A stretch of DNA of 64,000 bases from Phycisphaerae bacterium (GCA_028285035.1 JANQQF010000106.1:87038-151037); one strand, 5' to 3'; shown: positions 9,112 to 17,859, numbered from the stretch's first letter. Program-made: numbers and translations. Notes: generated by a model from the letters alone, not told the origin.

Positions 9112-11241
9112 ATGTCCACACGAAAAATTCCACGTCGTCTATTTTTAAAGGGATTGGGGATCACTCTTCTGCTGGGAGGATGTACCACCGATTTGGGGGT
9201 TGGGCGGATACGTCCGACCTTCACACCGCTGCCAACCGCCACGCCAACGCCGTTGCCTAGTGCAGATGGTGTGGCCCAAGCCTATTTAAACGCCTGGGTT
9301 AACGAGGATTATGAGACAATGTATGGTCTCTTATCCTCTGACTCACAAGCTCGCGTCTCTACTGAACTCTTTCGGGCCAAATACACCCGTCCTATGCTTG
9401 AGGCAACCGTGCAAGAGGTGGAAGCGCAGCTTCAATCTCTCCTTCATGACGGACCACAGGCGACAACGACATTTCAGAGTACTTGGCATACACGGCTCTT
9501 TGGCCCGATTACAGCCAATAACAACTTACGGCTAAAATTTGTTGATGGTCGATGGGGTGTTGAGTGGCAACCTACGTTAGTCTTACCGCAATTGGGAGAA
9601 GATGTCACCCTGGCTTTTTTGAGCGAGCAACCTGCTCGTGGCAACATCTACGATACCAGCTTTCACGCTCTAGCCACGCAAGGACAGATGGTTACGGTTG
9701 GCGTGGTTCCCCAATTTTTAGAAGAGGAAGAAGATATCGTCATTGATTATCTCTCAACGCTAACTAACGTCACCCCAGAAACAATTCAAAACAAAATTGC
9801 GACGGCCAATCCTGATTGGTTTGTGCCCATTGCCGATATCACCTTCGAGACCAGTCTAGAGCACGATAATTTGCTCAACAACATTGCTGGGGTAGACCGT
9901 CGAGCAAGAGAGGTTCGGGTCTACAGCGATGGGGATACGGCCTCACATATCATCGGCTATATGGGTGCCATCCCCGCCGAAAACAAGGATAGCTACATTA
10001 ACCAGGGCTATCAGGGGGATGAATTAGTCGGACTAGCTGGCATCGAAGGCTGGTCTGAGTCTGAATTGGCTGGACAACGAGGGGGACGGCTGGTTGCCCT
10101 TTCCCCAGCTGGTGAGATTATGTCTGAGCTAGGTTCAGTGCCCTCGAAATCAGGTAGTAGCGTATATTTGACTATTGATACGGACTTTCAAGCGACCGTT
10201 GAAAAGTTGCTGGGCGAACGGCTTGGGGCCATCGTAGTGATGGATCCACAAACTGGAAAAATCCACGCCCTAGCCAGTTATCCTCGCTTTAAACCGGCTG
10301 TCTTCACCACTGGCTTTGATGTTGAAGCCTGGACCAGTTTGTACAGCAATGAACTTCGTCCCCTCGTCAATCGGGCCACCCAGGGTGTTTATCCGCCAGC
10401 TTCGGTATTTAAAGTTGTTGGTATAGCTGCTGCACTTGAGGACTTGGGCCTTCAGCCCGATCACAATTTCGTCTGTACGGGCAGTTGGGATGGCCTTGGT
10501 GAAGATTTCCGGAAAGATTGTTGGCTCAAAACCGGACACGGTAGAATCAACCTTGTTGATGGTCTCACTCAAAGTTGTGACGTCGTGTTTTATGAGGTTG
10601 GGCTAGCCTTGCATCGGGCAGACAATCAATTGCTCCCAGATTGGTCAAGATTATTCGGTCTGGGACAGAGAACAGGGGTGACAGGTATTGCTGAAGGGGC
10701 AGGGGTTGTGGCCGATAATGAGTGGAAACAGCGGGCCTTCAATGAGCCATTATTTGAAGGAGATGCCGTAAACTCAGCGATTGGGCAGGGTTTTATGTTA
10801 GCCACCCCACTGCAAATCAATCGTCTGATGGCGGCGATGGCAAATGGGGGGCAAATTGTTCGCCCCTATATCATAGACCGAATCATTGACATCAATGGGC
10901 AAGAAACTGTTTTTGAGCCTGAGGTGACAGGCACCATTCCTATCTCGCCTGAAAGCCTGACCATTATCCAAGACAGCCTCGAGGCCGTGGTGAGCGGGGC
11001 CAGAGGCACAGCTCGTCAGGCCTTTCAAGGAACAACGTACACCGTCGCGGGGAAAACAGGGACAGCTGAAAACAGTCAAGAGGAACCCCACGCCTGGTTT
11101 TCCGGTTACGCTCCCGTTGAGGCACCACGGGTCACCATCACAGTTATTCTTGAAAATGCAGGGGAGGGTTCGCAAGAGGCTGCCCCCCTGTTTCGCCAAG
11201 TTCTTGAAGCATTCTTTGCTTGGGAAGCAACCCAGGGATAG
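9112..11241 (+). CDS. class B penicillin-binding protein with MecA-N-like domain and Tat-lipoprotein signal
   Basis: This 709-aa transpeptidase crosslinks peptidoglycan outside the membrane. The signal region has RRLFLKG (8-14), a twin-arginine motif, followed by LLLGGC with Cys24 as lipobox. A NTF2-like MecA-N domain follows (about 55-165), then a dimerisation domain (about 170-360). The penicillin-binding domain has SVFK (Ser431), SCD (Ser488, Asp in place of the usual Asn of SxN) and KTG (Lys648). A Thr/Pro linker follows the lipobox. Most class B PBPs use a membrane helix, so a lipidated Tat signal is unusual. The start was chosen at ATG 9112 because the promoter overlaps any earlier start. 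Confidence 0.92.
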   Translation: MSTRKIPRRLFLKGLGITLLLGGCTTDLGVGRIRPTFTPLPTATPTPLPSADGVAQAYLNAWVNEDYETMYGLLSSDSQARVSTELFRAKYTRPMLEATVQEVEAQLQSLLHDGPQATTTFQSTWHTRLFGPITANNNLRLKFVDGRWGVEWQPTLVLPQLGEDVTLAFLSEQPARGNIYDTSFHALATQGQMVTVGVVPQFLEEEEDIVIDYLSTLTNVTPETIQNKIATANPDWFVPIADITFETSLEHDNLLNNIAGVDRRAREVRVYSDGDTASHIIGYMGAIPAENKDSYINQGYQGDELVGLAGIEGWSESELAGQRGGRLVALSPAGEIMSELGSVPSKSGSSVYLTIDTDFQATVEKLLGERLGAIVVMDPQTGKIHALASYPRFKPAVFTTGFDVEAWTSLYSNELRPLVNRATQGVYPPASVFKVVGIAAALEDLGLQPDHNFVCTGSWDGLGEDFRKDCWLKTGHGRINLVDGLTQSCDVVFYEVGLALHRADNQLLPDWSRLFGLGQRTGVTGIAEGAGVVADNEWKQRAFNEPLFEGDAVNSAIGQGFMLATPLQINRLMAAMANGGQIVRPYIIDRIIDINGQETVFEPEVTGTIPISPESLTIIQDSLEAVVSGARGTARQAFQGTTYTVAGKTGTAENSQEEPHAWFSGYAPVEAPRVTITVILENAGEGSQEAAPLFRQVLEAFFAWEATQG

Positions 11242-11663
11242 AGCTGCCTTTGTCAGGCTACTTTAAGGATCAGGCCTACATTTTTGACCGATGTGATACG
11301 TGATGCGTGTGCATTTGGTGTCAAGGTTTCACAAACCATACATTACAGTTACTTTTTACCCCACTTAAAGTATTGAATCATCTAAATTTAGGGATCATAC
11401 AATTTTTATCTTATATTTTCCTATCCCCCCCTCCATTTACTCGAAAATTAGCGATTTTTCACCGTTATTACCCCTTTAACATCAATAATGAGGCACATTG
11501 ACATAGTGTTTCTGATGTGCTATGATGGCCCTATTCAGCCTAAATGGGGCATACAAACTATTTTTAGCACCTTTTTCCAAGAAAATCATCCTATACCCAA
11601 TTTCTTATCGGGTATCAAAAATTTATGGTGACACACCTTTTTTGAAAGGAGATATGCGTTAAA
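11242..11663. other. 422-bp intergenic region
   Basis: It contains a 15-bp match (ATACGTGATGCGTGT, 11296-11310) to the palindrome at 37901, an A+T-rich stretch, and the Roadblock gene promoter at 11498-11526, leaving a leader of about 130 nt. A 64-codon open frame at 11307 has no ribosome-binding site and unconvincing composition, so it is not called. Confidence 0.7.
11498..11526 (+). promoter_or_regulatory. consensus promoter of the Roadblock gene
   Basis: A perfect TTGACA (11498-11503), a 17-bp spacer and TATGAT (11521-11526) form a near-consensus vegetative promoter, with start near 11533. The downstream gene is expected to be well expressed. Confidence 0.75.
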
Positions 11664-12029
11664 ATGTCACGTACGGAACAAATGGTAGGTCGATTGCGAG
11701 ACTTACAGGCAGGAACAGCCGATATTGAAGCATCAGCAGTTGTTAGTGTTGATGGTTTGATTATGGCCTCATCACTACCCGCCGATGTTGAAGAAGATCG
11801 TGTATCAGCGATGTCTGCAGCGATGCTCTCACTGGGTGAGCGAATTGCGAGTGAGTTAGGTCGAGGTATTCTCGATCAGGTTTACATTCGCGGGGACAAC
11901 GGTTACGTTATTTTGATGTCCGTTGGAGATGAAGCGGTATTGACGGCTCTAGCCCGAGGCGATGCCAAATTAGGGTTGATCTTCCTTGATATGAAACGTG
12001 CCGCCGAAGATCTAGCCAAGCTCGTCTAA
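11664..12029 (+). CDS. Roadblock/LC7 domain protein
   Basis: This 121-aa single-domain protein shows the Roadblock pattern: a helix (MVGRLRDLQAGTADIEAS), a beta strand SAVVSVDGLIMASSLP, a long helix VSAMSAAMLSLGERIASELG and strands ending in VLTALARGDAKLGLIFLD. Bacterial Roadblock proteins usually act as regulators or GAPs of MglA-type small GTPases. No GTPase gene is in the window, so the partner is elsewhere. GAAAGGAGAT precedes the ATG at good spacing. It has its own strong promoter and terminator, so it is monocistronic. Confidence 0.9.
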   Translation: MSRTEQMVGRLRDLQAGTADIEASAVVSVDGLIMASSLPADVEEDRVSAMSAAMLSLGERIASELGRGILDQVYIRGDNGYVILMSVGDEAVLTALARGDAKLGLIFLDMKRAAEDLAKLV

Positions 12030-12048
12030 ATTTACAATTGAACTCAAG

Positions 12049-12081
12049 AAAAAAGCCGCTTCCTGAGAGAGCGGCTTTTTT
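12049..12081 (+). terminator. rho-independent terminator of the Roadblock gene
   Basis: AAAAAGCCGCT and AGCGGCTTTTTT form a stem around a 9-nt loop and end in a T6 run. The flanking A run makes it possibly bidirectional. Confidence 0.9.
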
Positions 12082-12124
12082 GATTCATATCATTCACAAT
12101 TGGCTATTCACAATTCACAATTAT

Positions 12125-13855
12125 TTAGTCCATCTGCAACGGAATGAAATTATCTCCATACGCACCCATATTTGGCCCTAACACAGCTTCATAATCTGGG
12201 CGGAAAGCCCACTCTTCATCACAGGCGTTACACTTTAGACAACCCGCTGGGGGACACGCCTGGGTCAGATCATCTCGCAAAGCCCGCCGTAAATCCCAAC
12301 TGAAGAAGGATTTGGTCACCCCTGTTGTCACCGACTCCCAGGGCAATGCCACATCCATACTCCGTTCACCCAGAAAATCGTCTTGGCTCAGGCCTTCCGC
12401 CGCGAGGGCTTTGTGCCACTCCTTCAAGTTCACCTTACGCATCCGCGCCAACACCCGGCCCAGTCGACGATCACCCCGAGCGAGCACCCCCTCGATTGCG
12501 GCCCAGGCAGGGCTATCGCTTCGTACCGCCACTTTGTTGGGATTGAGCCGATCCTGCAAATATTTCACGCGGCTCTCGATCGTTTCTACAGGCATCATCG
12601 CTGCCCACTGAAAAGCAGTGTGGGGTTTCGGCACATACGGGGTGGCATTGATGGCGATGTTACGTGGGAAAATTTTGCGGGCAGCCAGGGCAAGTTCAGC
12701 AATGGCTTCCACATCCTCTTCCATTTCAGTTGGCTGCCCAACCATAAAATACATTTTAAGCTGGGGGAAGTTGTACTTCGCCGCCAACTCAACAGCGTGC
12801 AGAATCTGAGCATCAGATTGAGGTTTGTTGATGACCTTTCGCATCCTTACACTGCCCGCCTCAGGTGCAATCGTTAATGTTTGGTTGCCACTCTCGGCTA
12901 GGCCTTTGATCAACGGCTCGCTAATTGGATCAACGCGCATTGAGGAGGCGGTCAGTCTCGCGCCCATCTTGCGGAGTTCAATGGCGATTTCATCGATCCA
13001 ACTATGATCACTCACCGCGGCACTGACCAGCCCGACACGGTCGCGGTGTTTCAAACCGTGTTTTGCCGCCGCCAGTACCGTATCCAGATGCATCTCTCGC
13101 ATCGGGCGATAAACATAGCCCGCTAAACAGAAACGACAGCCCCGCCCGCAGCCCCGCGCAATTTCGACCAAGGTCCGATCCCCAAATTCAGTATTGTCTG
13201 TATAAATTTGAGTAACCGTAGGAAACGTATCGACATCCTTGACCCACACCCGACCAATCGGCCCATTGTTGATGGCGGGAATATAGAGCCCATCAACCTC
13301 AGCCAAGCGATGGTAAGCTTCCTCGCGGGGCATATTATTAGCATCCCACAGTGCGTCAATTAAAGGGGGAACGATAGCCTCACCCTCACCAATGGCAAAG
13401 GCATCAAAAATATCGGCCAAAGGCTCAGGATTGATGTAGACGCCAGGGCCACCTGCAATCAACAGGGGCCAATTTTCATCCCGTTCCTCGGCAAAGATCG
13501 GAAAACCTGCCCGCCGCAACATCTCAATGATGTTAAAGTAGTCCATCTCATAGGAAATCGTAAACGTCACCGCCCCAAACTCATCGAGCGCCCGCTGCGA
13601 CTCGAGTGAGATGATCCCCTCATCTCGGCGTGGGGCTTGCTGATTGCCAAAGAAAACCCGCTCACAGACCACATCTGGCTCATCATTAAATAGACGATAC
13701 AAGGTATGGAGAGCCAAACTGCTCATTCCGACGCGATAACTATTGGGCCAAACTAACGCCACGGGCAACTTACCACCCCAATTCTTATAAACCGCGCCTT
13801 CTTCTTGGCTCAATATTTTTTTAATCTGATTGATCTGTTTGTAATTTTGTTTCAT
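12125..13855 (-). CDS. TIGR03960-type B12-binding radical SAM protein
   Basis: This 576-aa protein begins with a cobalamin-binding-like domain (PVALVWPNSYRVGMSSLALH near residue 30; LLIAGGPGVYINPEPLA near 130). It continues with a radical SAM domain whose cluster motif CGRGCRFC (CxxxCxxC) lies near residue 236, and ends with a Cys-rich tail (CPPAGCLKCNAC). This matches the TIGR03960 family, whose reaction is unknown. In many genomes a DUF2344 protein is fused or adjacent, and none is here. It lies 10 bp downstream of the DUF5615 gene and may be read with that operon. Confidence 0.88.
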   Translation of the reverse strand: MKQNYKQINQIKKILSQEEGAVYKNWGGKLPVALVWPNSYRVGMSSLALHTLYRLFNDEPDVVCERVFFGNQQAPRRDEGIISLESQRALDEFGAVTFTISYEMDYFNIIEMLRRAGFPIFAEERDENWPLLIAGGPGVYINPEPLADIFDAFAIGEGEAIVPPLIDALWDANNMPREEAYHRLAEVDGLYIPAINNGPIGRVWVKDVDTFPTVTQIYTDNTEFGDRTLVEIARGCGRGCRFCLAGYVYRPMREMHLDTVLAAAKHGLKHRDRVGLVSAAVSDHSWIDEIAIELRKMGARLTASSMRVDPISEPLIKGLAESGNQTLTIAPEAGSVRMRKVINKPQSDAQILHAVELAAKYNFPQLKMYFMVGQPTEMEEDVEAIAELALAARKIFPRNIAINATPYVPKPHTAFQWAAMMPVETIESRVKYLQDRLNPNKVAVRSDSPAWAAIEGVLARGDRRLGRVLARMRKVNLKEWHKALAAEGLSQDDFLGERSMDVALPWESVTTGVTKSFFSWDLRRALRDDLTQACPPAGCLKCNACDEEWAFRPDYEAVLGPNMGAYGDNFIPLQMD

Positions 13856-13865
13856 TTAGGTTTGT

Positions 13866-14207
13866 TTACTTTTCCGGTCGATTTACACGAATAAGTTCAC
13901 CCGAAAGTTGATCGGTTGCTTCAATGGCTTCGTGTATACGCCCAGCTTGTCGAATAAAATCTGGATCATAGCTACAGACAATAATACCTGCGTGATCTGG
14001 GTGTGATTTGTGTAAACGGATGAAATGTTTGCGGTTGATAGTCAAAACAGTACGTCCTTGTTCAGAAGCAAAGGCTAACACTGCCTCATCTGGCAAGGCC
14101 TGATTAGCTTCGCCTGTTTCTTGGATGGTTAATACATTATGACCCAACTGCCGTAATTCTTCTACAACAGGCAATGGAAAATTCTCATTACTATAAAGAT
14201 AAGCCAC
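13866..14207 (-). CDS. DUF5615 PIN-like toxin
   Basis: This 113-aa protein matches the DUF5615 family: an early acidic site in YSNENFPLPVVEELRQLGHN, then LPDEAVLAFASEQGRTVLTI and NRKHFIRLH, the conserved core of these Mut7-C/PIN-like nucleases. Asn replaces the usual first Asp, as in a fraction of the family. It is encoded 3 bp after the DUF433 gene, the standard antitoxin-toxin order for this pair. Likely role: RNase toxin of a type II-like module. Confidence 0.87.
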   Translation of the reverse strand: MAYLYSNENFPLPVVEELRQLGHNVLTIQETGEANQALPDEAVLAFASEQGRTVLTINRKHFIRLHKSHPDHAGIIVCSYDPDFIRQAGRIHEAIEATDQLSGELIRVNRPEK

Positions 14208-14210
14208 GGC

Positions 14211-14540
14211 TCAGGCATCCTCATTGTCACGGATTTGTTGCTCCATTTCGGCTGAATGTGAGCGGGCATAGGCCCAAGCATTGGCTAAATCCTGAGCGCG
14301 TAAGGTGGGATAGGCTCGCAATAACTCGGCCTCACTCGTACCCAGTTGTCGTGCTTGAACTAACACCCAAACGGGTATGCGAGTCCGAATGATACAAGGC
14401 TCTCCCCCACAAATTCCTGGCGTACTCTCAATTCCCGGAAAGGCATCCCCTAAATCATTCGCCACCCATTGCAAAACTTGCGCCTTTTCGGCAGGGGTCA
14501 TCGTCGATAATAGTTTTTCAGCTTCTTGTAAGGTGTTCAT
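14211..14540 (-). CDS. DUF433 domain antitoxin-like protein
   Basis: In this 109-aa protein the DUF433 core is visible from residue 37: IESTPGICGGEPCIIRTRIP, then VWVLVQARQLGTSEAELL and a segment rich in AYPTLRAQDLANAWAYA. DUF433 is a small helix-turn-helix-like domain that accompanies DUF5615 toxins. The 35-residue N-terminal helix (AEKLLSTMTPAEKAQVLQWV) is an extra segment also seen in some relatives. Its ATG overlaps the stop of the upstream 240-aa gene (ATGA, 14537-14540), so the two are translationally coupled. Confidence 0.88.
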   Translation of the reverse strand: MNTLQEAEKLLSTMTPAEKAQVLQWVANDLGDAFPGIESTPGICGGEPCIIRTRIPVWVLVQARQLGTSEAELLRAYPTLRAQDLANAWAYARSHSAEMEQQIRDNEDA

Positions 14541-15259
14541 CTTATTCCATACCTAATAAAATTACCGCTCAAGGCTGAGTATCCCTTCGCAGTAATTCTA
14601 TAATTGTTACCTTTATCCCGTTCTAACAACTTAAAATCAATAAGGGTTTCAATATCACAGCCTGTGAATTCAGGTTCATTTGAATTTGGCTCAACAAAAT
14701 TCCACTCATTATTTACGACAAAATAAAAAGGATATAAAGCCTCTTTTTGTTTATAATCCATTAGCCTTCTTAATGTGTTCTTTTCACTTTCTGATAAAGT
14801 TATACCCATTACATCATAAGCCTTAGAGGTAAATCGATAACTTCGAGCATTTGTTTTTTTCAACAATTCTAAATCAATTAAAGACAGGATAGCATCTCGT
14901 TTTAGTTTGAGATGAATAAATGAGTCAAAAAAATTACCATCGGGTCGAGATTCACTTAATTGAAATGGGTAATATATACTCTCCTGCTTTTGCTTTATCA
15001 GCTTACGTAACGTATTCAATAGGATCGGCTCTACTGCAGGGGTTTGAGCAACTGGAGCAGGGCTAATTACCTGAGATTGCTTATCAGTTTTATCTAATTC
15101 GTCCTTCAAAATCTCAAGTTCTTTTTCGATATCTTCAATTTCGAGAAGAATTTGTGGGTCAGCTGAATGACCATACAATGCTTTCTGCTCTTTGAGTTTT
15201 TGCTGACGACGGGTGTGGTTTATTATTAATTTTGCAATATGATCTTTTTGAGTTGACAC
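14537..15259 (-). CDS. protein with internal domain duplication and effector-associated-like N terminus
   Basis: This 240-aa protein matches no named family I recognise. Residues 1-58 are a charged helical segment (RRQQKLKEQKALYG, then PQILLEIEDIEKELEILKDE). From memory it resembles the short adaptor helices in front of many prokaryotic STAND/CHAT/TIR proteins. Residues 80-152 and 160-232 are copies of one domain: NTLRKLIKQKQESIYYPF against NTLRRLMDYKQKEALYPF, and LELLKKTNARSYRFTSKAY against FKLLERDKGNNYRITAKGY. Each copy looks like a small winged helix. The gene is A+T-rich and translationally coupled to the DUF433 antitoxin. A regulatory or sensor role in that module is an inference. Confidence 0.75.
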   Translation of the reverse strand: MSTQKDHIAKLIINHTRRQQKLKEQKALYGHSADPQILLEIEDIEKELEILKDELDKTDKQSQVISPAPVAQTPAVEPILLNTLRKLIKQKQESIYYPFQLSESRPDGNFFDSFIHLKLKRDAILSLIDLELLKKTNARSYRFTSKAYDVMGITLSESEKNTLRRLMDYKQKEALYPFYFVVNNEWNFVEPNSNEPEFTGCDIETLIDFKLLERDKGNNYRITAKGYSALSGNFIRYGIR

Positions 15260-15423
15260 AGTTTTATTTAAAGCTTGCCCCTAAAGAGTCCACAAATTGT
15301 AATCTTATCGTTTAATCAGGAAGTAGGTGGGCTAAAAAATCCTCATAAAATATACCCCAAGAGGAATCTTATCTTTAACCACTTCAAACAGGAATTATAC
15401 GTTTGGTATAGTACCCCGTCAAA

Positions 15424-15837
15424 CTAATCACCAATCGGGCGTTCTCTTTTCATCTCAGTCGGATAGGTGGATATTACAAAGCCGTGGCGTTCATAAAAAG
15501 GAACCAGGTGCTCCTCACAAACCAGTGTGACCAGTTCAACATGAGACAGCCGTTGCATTAAATGAGCCATCAATTGATGCCCCACACCCTGACCTCGTTC
15601 TTCTTCAGCGATAATGACATCCTCAATAAAGGCCCGATAACGATCATCACTCAATACCCGCACAAAGCCGATTAGTCGCTCGCCTCGCCAAGCTTCCAGC
15701 CAAAGTGATGTATTGTCCAGCATCACTTTAATATCATCCAAGGTTCGTGTCGTACTCCAAGACGCTTGCTGATATAACGTATAGAGTGCTTCAGTGGAAA
15801 TTGACTGAGCCGATGAGATTGTAATTTCTTTTTCCAT
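15424..15837 (-). CDS. GNAT family N-acetyltransferase
   Basis: This 137-aa protein is a complete small GNAT domain. RVLSDDRYRAFIEDVIIAEE leads into the acetyl-CoA loop ERGQGVGHQLMAHLMQRL near residue 80, and VPFYERHGFVIS near residue 112 is the usual C-terminal motif B (YExxGF). Small GNATs of this type acetylate small amines or peptides, and the substrate is not predictable. It is monocistronic, divergent from the VWA gene region and downstream of the three-gene operon, with 164 bp of separation. Confidence 0.88.
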   Translation of the reverse strand: MEKEITISSAQSISTEALYTLYQQASWSTTRTLDDIKVMLDNTSLWLEAWRGERLIGFVRVLSDDRYRAFIEDVIIAEEERGQGVGHQLMAHLMQRLSHVELVTLVCEEHLVPFYERHGFVISTYPTEMKRERPIGD

Positions 15838-15927
15838 TTGTTTATCCTCACCACAAGATTATAGAGAAATTTACAAGCTAGTCAATGCGTTACATCGCTG
15901 AAACGCTCTATTCACAAGCATTCCAGC

Positions 15928-15986
15928 CTGTTACATCGAATGTAACAGTTGTGAGGCTTGAAGTGTAACACCATTGGTCTTATGGT
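15928..15986 (+). promoter_or_regulatory. palindromic operator and promoter of the VWA gene
   Basis: Perfect 9-bp arms CTGTTACAT / ATGTAACAG around CGA (15928-15948) sit just upstream of TTGAAG (15958-15963), a 17-bp spacer and TATGGT (15981-15986). The predicted start is near 15993, so the palindrome centres near -55, typical of an activator site. A half-site GTTACATCG recurs at 15889-15897 and again at 19339-19347 in the cobU operon. GTGTAACAC lies inside the spacer. Confidence 0.5.
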
Positions 15987-16046
15987 GAAGCCAAATCAAG
16001 CAACACCAAATTTCAACCAACATTCAAAATAAGGAGATTTAGCAAA

Positions 16047-17780
16047 ATGTTATTCAAAAATTTAAAGCCGTTCATTTTATCGAGTGTCTTAGGATCAATT
16101 GTATTGATAACCACAGCTTGTGGAGCAGCAGGGGAAGCAGCTGCACCGGCACCCCAAGAGGCCGAGCCGATCATTATTGAAAAAGAAGCTGAGGTTATTA
16201 GAGAGGTAGAAGTAATAGAAGAGGCAGCGCCCGCAGAAGAATGGGAAGAAGCAGAAGAAGCAATGGAAGAAGAGGCAATGGCCGATGATGCTTCATCAGA
16301 TATGGCAGCAGAACCAGCCGCCGAGGCCGTTGCCCCCCAAGCTACAGCCGCCCCAGTCAACCCCACAAACAGCAATGTTGAAGAATCACCAGCCGAGAAC
16401 ATGACCTTTGAGAGCGAAGGGGTTAACCCTTTCATTGATACCGAGGATGATCATCTCTCAACCTTTGCAATGGATGTCGACACCGCTTCCTATAGTGTCG
16501 CCCGCCGCTATCTGGCTGATGGGTACTTCCCGCCGCAGGAAGCCATCCGAATTGAGGAATTTATCAACTACTTCGATTTGAGCTATCCCGCCCCAACAAA
16601 TGGGGATGCCTTTGCCATTCATATGGAAGCAGCGCCAGCCCCCTTCGGGTCAGAAAGTGCCTACTTGCTCAAGATCGATCTTCAGGGCAAAGAAGTGGCG
16701 GTTGAGGATCGCAAAGATGCTAATTTAACTTTCGTTGTTGATGTGTCTGGCTCAATGAACCAGGAAAATCGATTGGGCTTGGTTAAAGAATCGCTGCGAT
16801 TGCTGGTCAACGAATTACAACAAGATGACAAAATCAGCTTGGTCATCTACGGATCTCAAGCCCGGGTCATCTTGGAACCAACCAGTGCGGCTAACAAAAA
16901 TCAAATTTTGTCTGCCATTGACCGTCTACATACGGATGGATCAACCAATGCTGAAGCAGGGCTGCGCTTGGGCTATCAGATGGCAGCGCAGGGTTATGAA
17001 GCAGGGGCCATCAACCGGGTCATCCTGTTGTCAGATGGTGTGGCGAATGTTGGGCAAACCGGTCCTGAAGCCATTCTGAATGTAATCCGTGATCAAGTAT
17101 CTCAGGGTGTCACCCTCTCAACGATTGGGGTAGGAATGGGCAATTACAACGACGTAATGATGGAGCAGTTGGCGAATGATGGGAATGGTAACTACAACTA
17201 TGTTGACACTCTTGATGAAGCTCACCGCATTTTTGTAGAAAACCTGACCGGCACCCTCCAAGTGATTGCCAAAGATGCTAAAATTCAAGTTGACTTCAAC
17301 CCAGATGTTGTTCGCAGCTATCGCTTGTTGGGCTATGAAAATCGGGCCGTTGCTGACCAGGATTTCCGCAATGATCGGGTTGATGCCGGCGAAGTTGGGG
17401 CAGGTCACACTGTCACCGCGTTGTACGAAATCAAGTTGCATGACGACGCTGACATTGCTCCGGCAGATGTTGCTCTGACTACTCGTATCCGCTATCAAGA
17501 TATCGATAACAGCGAAATTGTGGAAGTAGCCACTCCGTTTGAACGAGGACACATCGTAGAGGATATGACTGAGACCTCGGCTGAGTACCGCTTCATCGCT
17601 GCCGTAGCCGAATACGCCGAAATCCTTCGTGGTAGCTACTGGGCACAGGATGGCGACTTAAACAAAGTTCAGTCGATGGTTCTCTCAACGGCTCAAGATT
17701 TAGGACAAGACAACGATATGGTCGAATTCATCACCATTCTGAATGACGCTATTCGAGTAACATCTGAATCGGGAAGTTAG
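16047..17780 (+). CDS. YfbK-like von Willebrand factor A lipoprotein
   Basis: This 577-aa lipoprotein has a signal peptide ending in LITTAC (lipobox Cys near residue 26), then an acidic Glu/Ala-rich linker (30-110). A YfbK-type N-terminal domain follows (about 125-215; TFAMDVDTASYSVARRYL). The VWA domain has a complete MIDAS motif DVSGSMN near residue 232, and a DUF3520-like C-terminal domain completes it (about 395-570). It is exported and membrane-anchored; such proteins bind ligands through a metal-dependent site. AAGGAGA precedes the ATG. Strong regulation is suggested by the upstream palindrome, and a terminator follows. Confidence 0.92.
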   Translation: MLFKNLKPFILSSVLGSIVLITTACGAAGEAAAPAPQEAEPIIIEKEAEVIREVEVIEEAAPAEEWEEAEEAMEEEAMADDASSDMAAEPAAEAVAPQATAAPVNPTNSNVEESPAENMTFESEGVNPFIDTEDDHLSTFAMDVDTASYSVARRYLADGYFPPQEAIRIEEFINYFDLSYPAPTNGDAFAIHMEAAPAPFGSESAYLLKIDLQGKEVAVEDRKDANLTFVVDVSGSMNQENRLGLVKESLRLLVNELQQDDKISLVIYGSQARVILEPTSAANKNQILSAIDRLHTDGSTNAEAGLRLGYQMAAQGYEAGAINRVILLSDGVANVGQTGPEAILNVIRDQVSQGVTLSTIGVGMGNYNDVMMEQLANDGNGNYNYVDTLDEAHRIFVENLTGTLQVIAKDAKIQVDFNPDVVRSYRLLGYENRAVADQDFRNDRVDAGEVGAGHTVTALYEIKLHDDADIAPADVALTTRIRYQDIDNSEIVEVATPFERGHIVEDMTETSAEYRFIAAVAEYAEILRGSYWAQDGDLNKVQSMVLSTAQDLGQDNDMVEFITILNDAIRVTSESGS

Positions 17781-17823
17781 TAAGGAAAACCTAATTACTG
17801 ATATGAAAGTATAGGTTAATAAC

Positions 17824-17859
17824 AAGGGCCGGACATTAAAACAGAGTCCGGCCCTTTTT
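17824..17859 (+). terminator. rho-independent terminator of the VWA gene
   Basis: GGGCCGGAC (17826-17834) and GTCCGGCCC (17846-17854) form a perfect 9-bp stem followed by T5. It also separates this gene from the convergent gene ending at 17871. Confidence 0.92.

Noticed and set aside
11307..11501. 64-codon frame before the Roadblock gene
   Set aside because: No ribosome-binding site, ends in the promoter region, low-complexity hydrophobic product.
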